Shown piece after piece: positions 34,587 through 43,672 of a stretch of DNA of 47,474 nt (positions within the stretch are counted from its first letter, which is position 1; every line of letters starts with the position of its first letter). Source of the DNA: Holophagaceae bacterium (GTDB taxonomy: Bacteria; Acidobacteriota; Holophagae; Holophagales; Holophagaceae); the NCBI GenBank assembly GCA_003165415.1, contig PLUC01000110.1, forward strand, positions 1 through 47,474, in the 5' to 3' direction. Below the pieces are notes generated by a model. It was not told where the DNA came from. It did no database searches and was given only the letters and a program-made list of their open reading frames with translations. The position numbers were made by a program, and so were the translations under genes.

Positions 34587-36764
34587 ATGGACCCACAGGT
34601 AAGCGAATTTTACCAAGCCTTGCGAGGGCGGGCAGCCGCGGTCCTGGCGGAATCCGGAAACGAGGCCAAGATCCAGATCCAGATCGGGTCGGCCACCTGC
34701 GAGCACGCCGCCGGCTCCCTGGACGTGATGGAGGAGTTCCGCAAGCACGTGCAGTCCTCCGGCCGGGAGGACATCGTCATCCACCGCACCGGCTGCACCG
34801 GCCGGTGCAGCAAGGAGCCCATCGTCGGCATCACCGTGCCCGGCAAGATGCCGGTGAAGTACGAGCGGGTGACCCGGGACCTGGCCCACAAGATCTTCGC
34901 CAGCCACATCCTGAAGGGAATCCCCCTGCCGGAGCACGCCCTGGACGGCTCCCTGGACCACCAGGCCGCCCTGGAATTCCTGTTCTGCGAGGGCCTGCGC
35001 TGCTCCAAGAAGCGCGGCCTGCGCGACCTGTTCGAGCACAAGCTGAAGGTGGCCGGAATCGCCCCGGAGGCCGCCAAGACCGGCACCGTGCGCTGCTTCG
35101 GCGCCTGCAGCGAAGCGACCGAGGGGCTCTGCAGCCATGTGCTGGTGCGGCCCGACAAGGTGTTCTACCGCATCACCGGCGAAGCCGACCTGGACGAGAT
35201 CATCGCCAGCCACGTGCAAGCCGGCGTGCCGGTGGAGCGCCTGGTGGCCAAGGAGAAGCCCATCACCCAGGACTTCTACGACCTCTACGGCGACGTCCAC
35301 TTCTTCAACCACCAGACCCGCATCGCCATGCGCAAGAGCGGCATCGTCGACCCGGAGAGCCTGAACGAGTACCTCCGGCTGGGCGGCTTCAAGGCCCTCA
35401 CTAAGGTGCTGGGCAGGAACGATCCCCAGTGGGTGATCGGCGAAGTGCTCAAGGCCAGGCTGCGCGGCCGCGGCGGCGGCGGCTTCCTCACGGGCAAGAA
35501 GTGGCAGATGACCAGTGAGCAGCCGGATCCCGTGCGCTACCTCATTTGCAACGGCGACGAGGGCGACCCGGGCGCGTTCATGGACCGGGGCATGCTCGAG
35601 TCCGACCCCTTCAGCGTGGTGGAAGGCATGATCATCGGCGCCTTCGCCATTGGCGCCGGCAAGGGCTTCTACTACATCCGCGCCGAGTACCCCCTGGCCA
35701 TCAAGCGCATCCAGAACGCCCTGGACAAGTGCCGCGCCGCGGGGCTGCTGGGCGACAACATCATGGGCACCGGCTGGAGCTTCGACATGGAGATCCGCCT
35801 GGGCGCCGGCGCCTTCGTCTGCGGCGAAGAGACCGCGCTGATCCGCTCCATCGAAGGGGAGCGCGGCCAGCCCAAGGTCCGCCCGCCCTACCCCTCCGTG
35901 CGCGGCCTCTGGGGCAAGCCCACCTGCATCAACAACGTGGAGACCTTCGCCAACATCACCGCGATCATCAACTTCGGCGGCGACTGGTTCGCCAACGTCG
36001 GCACCGCCGAAAGCGGCGGCACCAAGGTGTTCGCCCTGGCCGGCAACGTCAAGCACACCGGCCTGGTGGAAGTGCCCCTGGGCACCCCGCTGCGCAAGGT
36101 GGTCTTCGACATCGGCGGCGGCGTGCTGGGCGACCGCGCCCTCAAGGCCATCCAGACCGGCGGCCCCGCCGGCGGTTTCATCCCGGCCCAGGACGCCGAC
36201 ATGGAAGTGGACTTCGCGCCCCTGGCGCGGGCCGGATCGATCATGGGCTCCGGCGGCATGATCGTGCTGAGCGAAGACGACTGCATGGTGGACCTCTCCA
36301 AGTTCTACCTGGCTTTCACCCAGGAGGAGTCCTGCGGCAAGTGCACCCCCTGCCGCGAAGGCACCACCCGGATGCTGGAGATCCTGGAGAAGATCACCTC
36401 CGGCAAGGCGGTCCCGGCCGACCTGGACAAGCTGGAGCGGCTGGCGCGCCTCTGCCAGCAGACGGCACTCTGCGGCCTGGGCCGCGCCGCGCCGAACCCC
36501 ATCCTGAGCTCGCTGAAACACTTCCGCGACGAGTACCGCGAGCACATCGTGCAGAAGAGCTGCCGGTCCAAGAAGTGCGTCTCGCTCATCCGCTACGAGA
36601 TCAATCCCGAGAACTGCATCGGCTGCACCGTCTGCGCGCGCAACTGCCCGGTGGAATGCATCACCGGCACGCGCAAGGAAGCCCATGTCATCGACCAGGA
36701 ACGCTGCGTGAAGTGCGGCCAGTGTTTCGAAGTCTGCCGGTTCGACGCTGTCGAGCGGGTGTGA
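34587..36764 (+). CDS. hydB: [FeFe] hydrogenase flavoprotein subunit HydB (NuoF-like)
   Basis: A 725-residue NAD(P)H-oxidising subunit of a trimeric [FeFe] hydrogenase. Two thioredoxin-like [2Fe-2S] modules lie in tandem: the first with C38, C70 and C74, the second with C134, C139, C170 and C174. The NuoF core (about 230-590) has RGRGGGGF for FMN/NAD and ESCGKCTPC for a [4Fe-4S] cluster. The C terminus adds a two-cluster ferredoxin (NCIGCTVC, RCVKCGQC). AGGGAG precedes the ATG. It heads a tightly packed hydBAC operon. Electron bifurcation or NAD(P)H-linked H2 turnover are both possible. Confidence 0.93.
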   Translation: MDPQVSEFYQALRGRAAAVLAESGNEAKIQIQIGSATCEHAAGSLDVMEEFRKHVQSSGREDIVIHRTGCTGRCSKEPIVGITVPGKMPVKYERVTRDLAHKIFASHILKGIPLPEHALDGSLDHQAALEFLFCEGLRCSKKRGLRDLFEHKLKVAGIAPEAAKTGTVRCFGACSEATEGLCSHVLVRPDKVFYRITGEADLDEIIASHVQAGVPVERLVAKEKPITQDFYDLYGDVHFFNHQTRIAMRKSGIVDPESLNEYLRLGGFKALTKVLGRNDPQWVIGEVLKARLRGRGGGGFLTGKKWQMTSEQPDPVRYLICNGDEGDPGAFMDRGMLESDPFSVVEGMIIGAFAIGAGKGFYYIRAEYPLAIKRIQNALDKCRAAGLLGDNIMGTGWSFDMEIRLGAGAFVCGEETALIRSIEGERGQPKVRPPYPSVRGLWGKPTCINNVETFANITAIINFGGDWFANVGTAESGGTKVFALAGNVKHTGLVEVPLGTPLRKVVFDIGGGVLGDRALKAIQTGGPAGGFIPAQDADMEVDFAPLARAGSIMGSGGMIVLSEDDCMVDLSKFYLAFTQEESCGKCTPCREGTTRMLEILEKITSGKAVPADLDKLERLARLCQQTALCGLGRAAPNPILSSLKHFRDEYREHIVQKSCRSKKCVSLIRYEINPENCIGCTVCARNCPVECITGTRKEAHVIDQERCVKCGQCFEVCRFDAVERV

Positions 36765-36791
36765 TCCGTGACCTCCCAAAGGACTGAACCG

Positions 36792-38558
36792 ATGACCGCG
36801 ACCATGATCAACCTCACCATCGACACGGAGCCCATCCAGGTGCCCAAGGGGACCACCGTCCTCAAGGCCGCCGAACAGCTGGGCATCCACATCCCCCGCC
36901 TGTGCTACCACCCCAACCTCAGCCTCGAAGGCGCCTGCCGCGTCTGCGTGGTCCAGGTGGAAGGCTTCAACCACTTCCTCACCGCCTGCAGCCAGGAAGT
37001 GTGGGAGGGCATGACCATCCAGACCAACTCCCCGCAGATCCGCCAGGCCCGGCGCGACATTGTCGAACTGCTGCTGGACAACCACCCAAAGGACTGCCAG
37101 ACCTGCGACCGGGACGGCCAGTGCGAGCTGCAGAAGCAGGCCTACCGCCTGGGCATCCGCGACCGGCTGTTCGAGGGCAAGCGCAAGCTCTACCCAGTGG
37201 ACGAGTCCAGCGCCTCGGTGGTGCGCACCCCCGAGAAGTGCATCCTCTGCGGCCGCTGCGTGCGGGTCTGCGAAGAGGTCCAGGGCGTGCACAACCTGAG
37301 CCAGCACCGGCGCGGCTTCGAGACTGTGGTGGGCCCCGCCAACCTGGCGCACATGGACGATTCCGCCTGCATCATGTGCGGCCAGTGCATCAACGTCTGC
37401 CCCACCGCGGCCTTCCTGGAGAAGGACCACACCGAGCGGGTGTGGGATGCGCTGTCGCTGCCCCGGGGCATCAAGCACATCGTGGTGCAGCCCGCGCCCT
37501 CCATCCGCGCCGCCATCGGCGAGTGCTTCGGCATGCCCATCGGCACCCCGGCCACCGGCAAGCTGGTCACCGCCCTGCGCCGCCTGGGTTTCGACGCGGT
37601 GTTCGACACCAACTTCGGCGCCGACCTCACCATCATCGAGGAGGCCCACGAGTTCCTGCGCCGCATGGGCGGCAACGGCCCGCTGCCGCTGCTCACCTCC
37701 TGCTCCCCCGGCTGGGTGAACTTCCTGGAGAAGTTCTACCCTGAGATGATCCCCTACACCTCCAGCTGCAAGTCCCCCATGAGCATGCTCTCCACCCTCA
37801 TGAAGACCTACTATGCGGAGAAGAAAGGGCTCAAGCCGGAAGAGATCTACGTAGTGGCCATCATGCCCTGCGTGGCCAAGAAGTATGAGGCCGCCCGCCC
37901 TGAGCACGCCATGGAGGACGGCACCCCTTACACCGACGCCGTGCTCACCACCCGCGAGCTGGCCTGGATGATCAAGTCCTACGGCATCGACTTCGTCAAC
38001 CTGCCAGACGGTGAATTCGACCGGCCCCTGGGCATCTCCTCCGGCGCCGCCGACATCTTCGGCGCCACCGGCGGGGTGATGGAAGCCGCCCTGCGCACCG
38101 CGGCGGTCAAGCTCACCGGCGAGGAGCTGGGCCCCTTGGTGTTCGAGGAGGTCCGAGGCGTCACCGGCCTGAAGGAGGCCACCCTGACCATCGCCGGGGT
38201 GGACATCAACATCGCCGTCTCCAACGGCCTCACCAACGCCAAGACCATCCTGGAGAAGGTCAAGGCGGGCGGAAAGCAGTACCACCTCATCGAGATCATG
38301 GCCTGTCCCGGCGGCTGCGTGGCCGGCGGCGGCCAGCCCTATCCGCCCGATACCATGGACGTGCTCGATCCCGAGCTGCCCCGCCTGCGCGCCCAGGCCC
38401 TCTACAAGATCGATTCCGACAAGCAGCTGCGGCGTTCCCATGAGAACCCGGCCATCGAGCACCTCTACCAGGACTTCCTGGGCGAGCCCAACGGCGAGAA
38501 GGCCCACCACCTGCTCCACACCCACTACCACGCCAGCCTGCCCAGGGGGATCCGGTGA
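36792..38558 (+). CDS. hydA: [FeFe] hydrogenase catalytic subunit HydA
   Basis: A 588-residue catalytic subunit. The N terminus is a [2Fe-2S] domain (C38, C49, C52, C66), then the His-Cys-type cluster (H98, C102, C105, C111) and a two-[4Fe-4S] ferredoxin. The H-cluster domain has all three signatures: TSCSPGW (C304), MPCVAKK (C360) and MACPGGC (C505, C509). The residue after C304 is Ser, where many monomeric enzymes have a proton-relay Cys. I chose the ATG at 36792, with AAAGGA 8 bases upstream, over the GTG at 36768. The stop overlaps hydC. Maturation genes hydE, hydF and hydG are not in the window. Confidence 0.94.
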   Translation: MTATMINLTIDTEPIQVPKGTTVLKAAEQLGIHIPRLCYHPNLSLEGACRVCVVQVEGFNHFLTACSQEVWEGMTIQTNSPQIRQARRDIVELLLDNHPKDCQTCDRDGQCELQKQAYRLGIRDRLFEGKRKLYPVDESSASVVRTPEKCILCGRCVRVCEEVQGVHNLSQHRRGFETVVGPANLAHMDDSACIMCGQCINVCPTAAFLEKDHTERVWDALSLPRGIKHIVVQPAPSIRAAIGECFGMPIGTPATGKLVTALRRLGFDAVFDTNFGADLTIIEEAHEFLRRMGGNGPLPLLTSCSPGWVNFLEKFYPEMIPYTSSCKSPMSMLSTLMKTYYAEKKGLKPEEIYVVAIMPCVAKKYEAARPEHAMEDGTPYTDAVLTTRELAWMIKSYGIDFVNLPDGEFDRPLGISSGAADIFGATGGVMEAALRTAAVKLTGEELGPLVFEEVRGVTGLKEATLTIAGVDINIAVSNGLTNAKTILEKVKAGGKQYHLIEIMACPGGCVAGGGQPYPPDTMDVLDPELPRLRAQALYKIDSDKQLRRSHENPAIEHLYQDFLGEPNGEKAHHLLHTHYHASLPRGIR

Positions 38559-39109
38559 GCACGACCATGACGACCGACAACTGGACCGAGATCAAAGCCG
38601 CCTGCGAAGCCGCCCTGCCCGCGGACGTGGTGGCCTACATCCAGCGCTACCAGGGCACGGCCCACTCCGAAAGCCAGCTCATCGCCATCCTGCACATGGT
38701 GCAGGCCGCAGCCGGCTATCTCTCCAAGGAGCAGATGAACGCCGTGGCCCAGCTGGCCCAGATCCCCCTGGCCAAGGTCACCGGGGTCGCCACCTTCTAC
38801 CACTACTTCCGGCTCCACCCCAGGGGCAAGCACATGATCAACGTGTGCCTGGGCACCGCCTGCTACGTCAAGGGCGCCGACAAGATCGGCCAGCGGCTCA
38901 TGGGCGACCTGGGCATCCAGTTCGGCGAGACCACCAAGGACGGCCTGTTCTCCCTGGAGTCCACCCGCTGCCTGGGCACCTGCGGCCTGGCCCCCGTGGT
39001 CATGGTCGACGACCAGATCCACGGGCCCGTCACACCCGGCGACATCGCCACCCTCCTGGACAAGTACACCAAGAAGGAAAAGGTCTCGAAGCTCCCCGTT
39101 CAGGTGTAA
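38555..39109 (+). CDS. hydC: [FeFe] hydrogenase NuoE-like subunit HydC
   Basis: A 184-residue NuoE-type subunit passing electrons between HydB and HydA. An N-terminal helical bundle is followed by a thioredoxin-like [2Fe-2S] domain with Cys ligands in CLGTAC and CLGTC. The start is GTG at 38555, overlapping the hydA stop; an ATG at 38567 is a possible alternative. With HydB and HydA it forms the trimeric enzyme. A strong terminator follows 16 bases after the stop. Confidence 0.93.
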   Translation: MSTTMTTDNWTEIKAACEAALPADVVAYIQRYQGTAHSESQLIAILHMVQAAAGYLSKEQMNAVAQLAQIPLAKVTGVATFYHYFRLHPRGKHMINVCLGTACYVKGADKIGQRLMGDLGIQFGETTKDGLFSLESTRCLGTCGLAPVVMVDDQIHGPVTPGDIATLLDKYTKKEKVSKLPVQV

Positions 39110-39125
39110 ATTTCTTCAGCCCCAT

Positions 39126-39157
39126 GAAAGGCCCTTCCCGCCCGGGAAGGGCCTTTC
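39126..39157 (+). terminator. Strong intrinsic terminator after hydBAC
   Basis: Arms 39126-39140 and 39143-39157 form a perfect 15-bp G+C-rich stem, followed by CGTCTTGTC. It ends the hydrogenase transcript. Confidence 0.85.
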
Positions 39158-39177
39158 CGTCTTGTCCCGGAAAGCTG

Positions 39178-39282
39178 TTGACAGGGAAAAACAGAGAGGT
39201 CATGCTTCCAGCGGGCCCGGTTTTTGGCCTAAACAGAGCAATCAATAACTTTATTAACGACTTTTAACATCTTGAGGCACCC
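39178..39282 (+). promoter_or_regulatory. Probable promoter region of the cystatin-like gene
   Basis: The gap after the terminator contains a TTGACA hexamer at 39178-39183 and an AT-rich stretch (39240-39270). A convincing -10 at standard distance from the TTGACA is not seen, so the exact promoter is open. Confidence 0.3.
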
Positions 39283-39621
39283 ATGAATCGGACGCTCCTC
39301 CTAGCCTTTCTCTGCCCGCTCCTCGCCACGTTCAGTTCCGTGAGCGCCAACCCGGCCCCCCAGGCGGTTCCCATGCCGGGCGGCTACCAGCCCGCGGACG
39401 TGGAATCCGCCATGGTCCAGGAAGCCCGGGCCGCCGCACAGAAGCAGCTCCCCAACCTGCGCATCGAAACCGTCCTGGAGGCCTACGTCCAGGTGGTGGC
39501 CGGGGCGAACTACAGGCTGGTCTGCCGGGTCTCGGGGGAAGACGGGCCTTCCACCTGGGAATTCGTGGTGTGGTCCCGGCTGGACGGCCAGTGGCAGCTC
39601 ACCGACGCCAGGCGGATGTAG
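39283..39621 (+). CDS. Secreted cystatin-like cysteine protease inhibitor
   Basis: A 112-residue protein with a signal peptide (1-22). The mature part of about 90 residues follows the cystatin plan: an N-terminal PGG (32-34), a helix (38-55), a strand leading into the QVVAG loop (70-74) followed by NY as in stefins and phytocystatins, and a late Trp (W104). In eukaryotic cystatins these three elements wedge into papain-type protease active sites. Bacterial cystatins are sparse, and the target here is unknown. TTGAGG lies before the ATG. It is monocistronic and converges on tesA. Confidence 0.7.
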   Translation: MNRTLLLAFLCPLLATFSSVSANPAPQAVPMPGGYQPADVESAMVQEARAAAQKQLPNLRIETVLEAYVQVVAGANYRLVCRVSGEDGPSTWEFVVWSRLDGQWQLTDARRM

Positions 39622-39624
39622 CCC

Positions 39625-40242
39625 TCACTTCGGACCTGCGGCCCTGAGCTGGGGCTCCAGGACCTTCCACACGCCGTCCGCCACCCGCCGCGCCCCCTCG
39701 GCGTTGGGGTGGATGCCGTCCTCCTGGTTGAGGCCGGGCTGCAGGGCCACCCCCTCCAGCAGGAAGGGCATGAGGGGCACCCGGTACTCCCTGGCCAGCC
39801 GGGGGAAGAGGTCCCGGAAGGCCTCCTGGTAGCCGCGCCCGTAGTTGTCGGGCACCATGGCGCCAGCCAGCACCACCCGGGTCCCCTCCTTCCGGGCCCG
39901 GTCCAGGATGGCCCTCAGGTTGCGCTCCAGTTCCGCCACCGGAAGCCCGCGCAGGCCGTCGTTGGAGCCGATGCACACGAACAGCAAGTCCACCCTGCTC
40001 CGGTAGATCCAGTCCAGGCGCGCCCGCGCCCCGGCGCTGGTGTCGCCGCTCACGCCGGCGTTGACCACCTTCCAGTCCAGGCCGGCCCTGCGCAGGCGCG
40101 CCTCCACCAGGCTGGGAAAGGCCTGGGAGCGGTCCAGCCCGTAGCCGGCGGTGAGGCTGTCCCCCAGGAACACCAGGGCGGGCTGGGTGTGCACTGGAAC
40201 GGCCAGCACGGCGAGGAGGGGGAGCATGCGCATGGGGACCAT
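39625..40242 (-). CDS. tesA: TesA-type SGNH esterase/thioesterase
   Basis: A 205-residue SGNH hydrolase with a short signal peptide (about 1-18). Block I is FLGDSLTAGYG with nucleophile S29; G66 and N94 (GSND) form the oxyanion hole; D175 and H178 (DGIHPN) complete the triad. TesA hydrolyses acyl-CoA, lysophospholipid and arylester bonds in the periplasm. It is divergent from a YbbA/YbbP-type ABC pair with only 20 bases between starts, the same arrangement as tesA-ybbA-ybbP in E. coli. The ATG at 40233 is an alternative start. Confidence 0.92.
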   Translation of the reverse strand: MVPMRMLPLLAVLAVPVHTQPALVFLGDSLTAGYGLDRSQAFPSLVEARLRRAGLDWKVVNAGVSGDTSAGARARLDWIYRSRVDLLFVCIGSNDGLRGLPVAELERNLRAILDRARKEGTRVVLAGAMVPDNYGRGYQEAFRDLFPRLAREYRVPLMPFLLEGVALQPGLNQEDGIHPNAEGARRVADGVWKVLEPQLRAAGPK

Positions 40243-40262
40243 GGTACCGTTAACCTGAAATC

Positions 40263-40952
40263 ATGATCCAGCTCTCGAACCTCACCAAGACTTTCACGGC
40301 CCCCGGCGGCGAGCCGCTGACCGTCCTGGATGACGTCAACCTCACCCTGGCGGCCGGCAGCTCCCTGGCCGTGCAGGGGCCCAGCGGCAGCGGCAAGAGC
40401 ACACTGCTGGCCATCCTGGCCGGGCTGGAGCGGCCTTCGTCCGGAAGGATCTGGGTGACGGGGCGGCGGCTGGACACCCTGGGGGAGCGGGAACTGTCCG
40501 CCTTCCGCGCCCGGACCCTGGGTTTCGTGTTCCAGGCCTATCATCTGCTGCCCCACTTCTCGGCCCTGCAGAACGTCGCCATCGGCGCCGAGATCGCCGG
40601 CCTGCCCGCGCCCCTGGCCCGGAGCCGCGAGGCCCTGGAGCGGGTGGGCCTGGGGGAGCGCATGGCCCACCTCCCCGGCCAGCTCAGCGGGGGCGAATGC
40701 CAGCGGGTCGCCATCGCCCGGGCCGTGGTGGCGCGGCCCCCCGTCCTCCTCTGCGACGAGCCCACCGGTTCCCTGGACCCGCGCAACGCCGACCGGGTGT
40801 TCGACCTGATCATGGATCTCCACGGGGACCTGGGCACCACCCTGGTGCTGGTGACCCACGATCCCCGCCTCGCCGACCGCATGGAGAACCGCATCCTGCT
40901 GGACCGGGGAAGGATGGTGCGGCCCCAGGTGGCGCCCCAGGCCGGGCGATGA
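40263..40952 (+). CDS. ybbA: ABC transporter ATPase, YbbA/LolD type
   Basis: A 229-residue ABC ATPase. Walker A is GPSGSGKS (39-46), the signature is LSGGE, and Walker B reads VLLCDEP. The overall type matches LolD/MacB ATPases that pull on FtsX-like permeases rather than translocating solutes. Its stop overlaps the start of the permease gene (ATGA). Together with the permease and divergent tesA it matches the YbbA-YbbP system, which has been linked to extraction of lipophilic substrates, though the substrate is uncertain. Confidence 0.93.
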   Translation: MIQLSNLTKTFTAPGGEPLTVLDDVNLTLAAGSSLAVQGPSGSGKSTLLAILAGLERPSSGRIWVTGRRLDTLGERELSAFRARTLGFVFQAYHLLPHFSALQNVAIGAEIAGLPAPLARSREALERVGLGERMAHLPGQLSGGECQRVAIARAVVARPPVLLCDEPTGSLDPRNADRVFDLIMDLHGDLGTTLVLVTHDPRLADRMENRILLDRGRMVRPQVAPQAGR

Positions 40953-43495
40953 CCGCTTTCGTCCTGCGCTGCGCGTGGCGGGAACTGCTCAGCCAGGGCC
41001 GGCGGCTGCTGCTCATCACCCTGTGCATCGCCGCGGGATTCGCGGCCTTCTACGCCACCTCCGGCTTCGCCAGCCGGGTGGCCGAGGGCATCGCCTCGGA
41101 ATCCAGGGCCATGCTGGGCGCGGACCTGGCGGTGTCGGCCCGGGGGCCCATGCCGCCCGAAGCCCTGGCCGCCGTCGAGGGCCTGGAACAGGCCAGGGCC
41201 CATGGCCTCCTGTGTGATTTCCCCACCATGGCCTCCACCGGTCCGGATGCGGACACCGTGTCCCGGCTGGTGGAGATCCGCGCCGTGGAAGCCGCCTATC
41301 CCCTGGCGGGGCGCCTGGAGACGGTCCCGTCCCGGCCTCCGGGCGAGCCCCCAGGAGAGATCTGGGGCGTCCTGGTGGACCCGGGCCTGGCCGAAGCGTG
41401 GGGCCTCCGCCCCGGAGAAGCAGGCGCGCCCGCGGCCGAACTCCTGCGGGAACGCCGGGGCCTGCGCCTGGGGGACGGGGTGGTGCCGGTGCAGGCCATC
41501 GTCGGCCGGGACGACACCCGCCAGGCCACCGCCTTCGCCCTGGGGCCGCGCCTGTACCTGGGCCTGGCCACGGCCAGGGGCCTGGGCCTGCTGACGCCCC
41601 GGGCGCGGTTCTCCTCGCGCCTGCTCATCACCCTGGACCCGGGCACCGATCCCGCGGGGATCGCGGAACGGCTGCGCCGGAAGCTGCCGGCCGCCCTGCG
41701 CGTCCAGACCCACGACCAGGCCGCCACCGCCCTGGCCCAGCCCATCCGCAACACCACCCTGTTCATCCGGCAACTGGGCGTGTTCACCCTGCTGCTGTCC
41801 TGCCTGGGCGCCTGGGCCATCCTGGCCGCCTACCTGAAGGGACGGGAGCGGGACGCGGCCATCCTCCGCTGCCTGGGCGCCCCCCCCGGCGCGCCCGCGG
41901 CCATCTTCGCCATCCTGGCGGCCCTCCTGGTGGGCGCCGCCCTGGTGGCAGGCTGCGCCGCCGGCTCCGCCGCGGCCCGGATCCTGCCCGGCCTCCTGGG
42001 CGAGCTGATCCCCCAGGCCATCCGCCAGGGCGGGCCGCCCAGGCTGCCCCTGCTGGAAACGGCCACGGCCTTGCTCATGCTGGTCCTGGTCACCCTGCCC
42101 GCCCTGGCCCGGCTGCGCCGGGTCAGTCCCATGGCCCTGCTCCGGGAAGGCCCCGGGCCCCGGGGAGGGCGGGTGCTGGCCTGGTCCTGCGGACTGGGGG
42201 CGGGGCTCCTGGCCATGGCGCTGGTGCTGCGGAGCGCCCCCAGCGCCCGGGTGGGCCTGGCCACCGCCGGCGCCATGGCCGCCCTGTTCATGGTCCTGTA
42301 CGGAGCTTTCCGGCTGCTGCTCCTGGCCTACCGGCGCAGCGCCGCCGCCCTGCCCCTGCCCCTGAAGCTGGCCCTGGGCCAGATGGGCGCCCGCCCGGCC
42401 CTGGGGGCCCTGCTCATGGCCGTCATCGGTCTCTCGGTCTTCCTGGTGCTGGCCACGCAGCTGGTGAAGGACGACCTGGTCCGGCCCCTGGCGCAGCGGC
42501 ACGGGGACGGCCGGCGGGCCAACCTGTTCTTCCTGGACGTGCAGCCGGACCAGCTGGGGCCCATGACCGCCCTGGCCCGGGCCAAGGGCGGCACCGAGCC
42601 CATGGTCGCGCCCATGGTGCGCGCCCGCCTGGTCTCGGTGGCGGGCCGCGCGGTGGAGGATGGTCCCGGGGCAGGCCCGTCCATGGCGCGGCGGGAACAG
42701 AACCTCACCTGGCGGCCCCGGCTGTGGGAATCGGAAACCGTCACCGCTGGGACCTTCTGGCCCGGCGACGGCGGTCCCCGGCCCGAGATCAGCCTGGAGG
42801 AGGGCTTCGCCAGGCAGATCGGGGCGAAGCTGGGGGACCGGCTGGTGTTCGACGTCTCCGGCACCGAGCTGGCCGGCCGGGTCACCAGCCTCCGGCACGT
42901 GGTGTGGCAGAGCTTCCAGATCAACTTCTTCATCGTGCTGCACCCGTCCCTGCTCAGGGACTTCCCCGCCGTCTGGATCCTGGCCGCGGAAGTGGACGGC
43001 GCGGCCGTCCGGGCCGGCTTCCAGAACGAGGCGGCCCGGCGCTTCCCCAACATCAGCGCCATCGACGTGGGCGAGCTGGTGGAACGGGTGGGCCGGGTCC
43101 TGGACCTGGTGGCCCTGGTGACCCGCGCCCTGGCTGGACTCATGCTCGCCTCCGCCCTGCTGGTGCTGGCCGCCAGCCTCCTGGCCGGGCGCCTGGACCG
43201 GCAGCGGGACCTTGCCCTGCTGCGCACTCTCGGAGCCAGCCACGGCACCCTCCTGGCGAGCCTGGCCTGGGAATTCCTGCTCCTGGGCGGCAGCGCCGCC
43301 GCCGCCGCGGGCTTCCTGGCGTGCTGGCTGGCCCGGGCCTACAGCGCCCGGGTGCTGCAGCTGGAGGTGGCAGACGGCCTGGGCGCGGCGGTGCCGCTGG
43401 TGCTGCTGGCGGCGGCGCTCACCGCGGCGGTGGGCCTGGCCGGAAGTTGGCGGGCGCTCCAGGCCAAACCCATGGCCGTGCTGCGCGGCGAATAA
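40949..43495 (+). CDS. ybbP: FtsX/YbbP-type ABC permease
   Basis: An 848-residue inner-membrane permease with about ten membrane segments in two FtsX-like halves and large periplasmic domains after the first segment and in the middle. Each half ends with the SPMALLR or KPMAVLR-type motif that is typical of FtsX cores. It starts at 40949, overlapping ybbA by 4 bases. The size and split layout match YbbP rather than the smaller LolC/LolE. A 177-base gap with AT-rich sequence follows. Confidence 0.9.
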   Translation: MTAFVLRCAWRELLSQGRRLLLITLCIAAGFAAFYATSGFASRVAEGIASESRAMLGADLAVSARGPMPPEALAAVEGLEQARAHGLLCDFPTMASTGPDADTVSRLVEIRAVEAAYPLAGRLETVPSRPPGEPPGEIWGVLVDPGLAEAWGLRPGEAGAPAAELLRERRGLRLGDGVVPVQAIVGRDDTRQATAFALGPRLYLGLATARGLGLLTPRARFSSRLLITLDPGTDPAGIAERLRRKLPAALRVQTHDQAATALAQPIRNTTLFIRQLGVFTLLLSCLGAWAILAAYLKGRERDAAILRCLGAPPGAPAAIFAILAALLVGAALVAGCAAGSAAARILPGLLGELIPQAIRQGGPPRLPLLETATALLMLVLVTLPALARLRRVSPMALLREGPGPRGGRVLAWSCGLGAGLLAMALVLRSAPSARVGLATAGAMAALFMVLYGAFRLLLLAYRRSAAALPLPLKLALGQMGARPALGALLMAVIGLSVFLVLATQLVKDDLVRPLAQRHGDGRRANLFFLDVQPDQLGPMTALARAKGGTEPMVAPMVRARLVSVAGRAVEDGPGAGPSMARREQNLTWRPRLWESETVTAGTFWPGDGGPRPEISLEEGFARQIGAKLGDRLVFDVSGTELAGRVTSLRHVVWQSFQINFFIVLHPSLLRDFPAVWILAAEVDGAAVRAGFQNEAARRFPNISAIDVGELVERVGRVLDLVALVTRALAGLMLASALLVLAASLLAGRLDRQRDLALLRTLGASHGTLLASLAWEFLLLGGSAAAAAGFLACWLARAYSARVLQLEVADGLGAAVPLVLLAAALTAAVGLAGSWRALQAKPMAVLRGE

Positions 43496-43672
43496 GTATA
43501 GGTACGGATACCGTTCATTTTGTAATTGCCAACTCATTTTTTTAGAAACTTCTCATCGACTCCCGTCATTCAAGAGATGTCAGGCCATCGAAGGAGCGGC
43601 CATTTCTGGAACCCGCTTCCTTGTCCCTGATGAACTCCGTTCAAACCGCAACCTCTTCCAACCGGGACCGTT

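Noticed and set aside
34554-38531. Minus-strand open frame of over 1300 codons opposite hydB and hydA
   Set aside because: It is the mirror of two clearly identified hydrogenase genes. High G+C at third positions leaves the opposite strand free of stops. The translation is rich in Gly, Ala, His and Leu and fits no family.
40263-43495. The ABC pair as exporter of the double-glycine peptides
   Set aside because: The proteins are YbbA/YbbP type with an FtsX-like permease and no C39 peptidase domain, and they pair with tesA as in other bacteria.
40541-43537. Minus-strand open frame opposite the ybbA/ybbP genes
   Set aside because: Its product is Gly/Gln/His-rich with no domain, while the plus strand encodes an intact ABC ATPase and permease.
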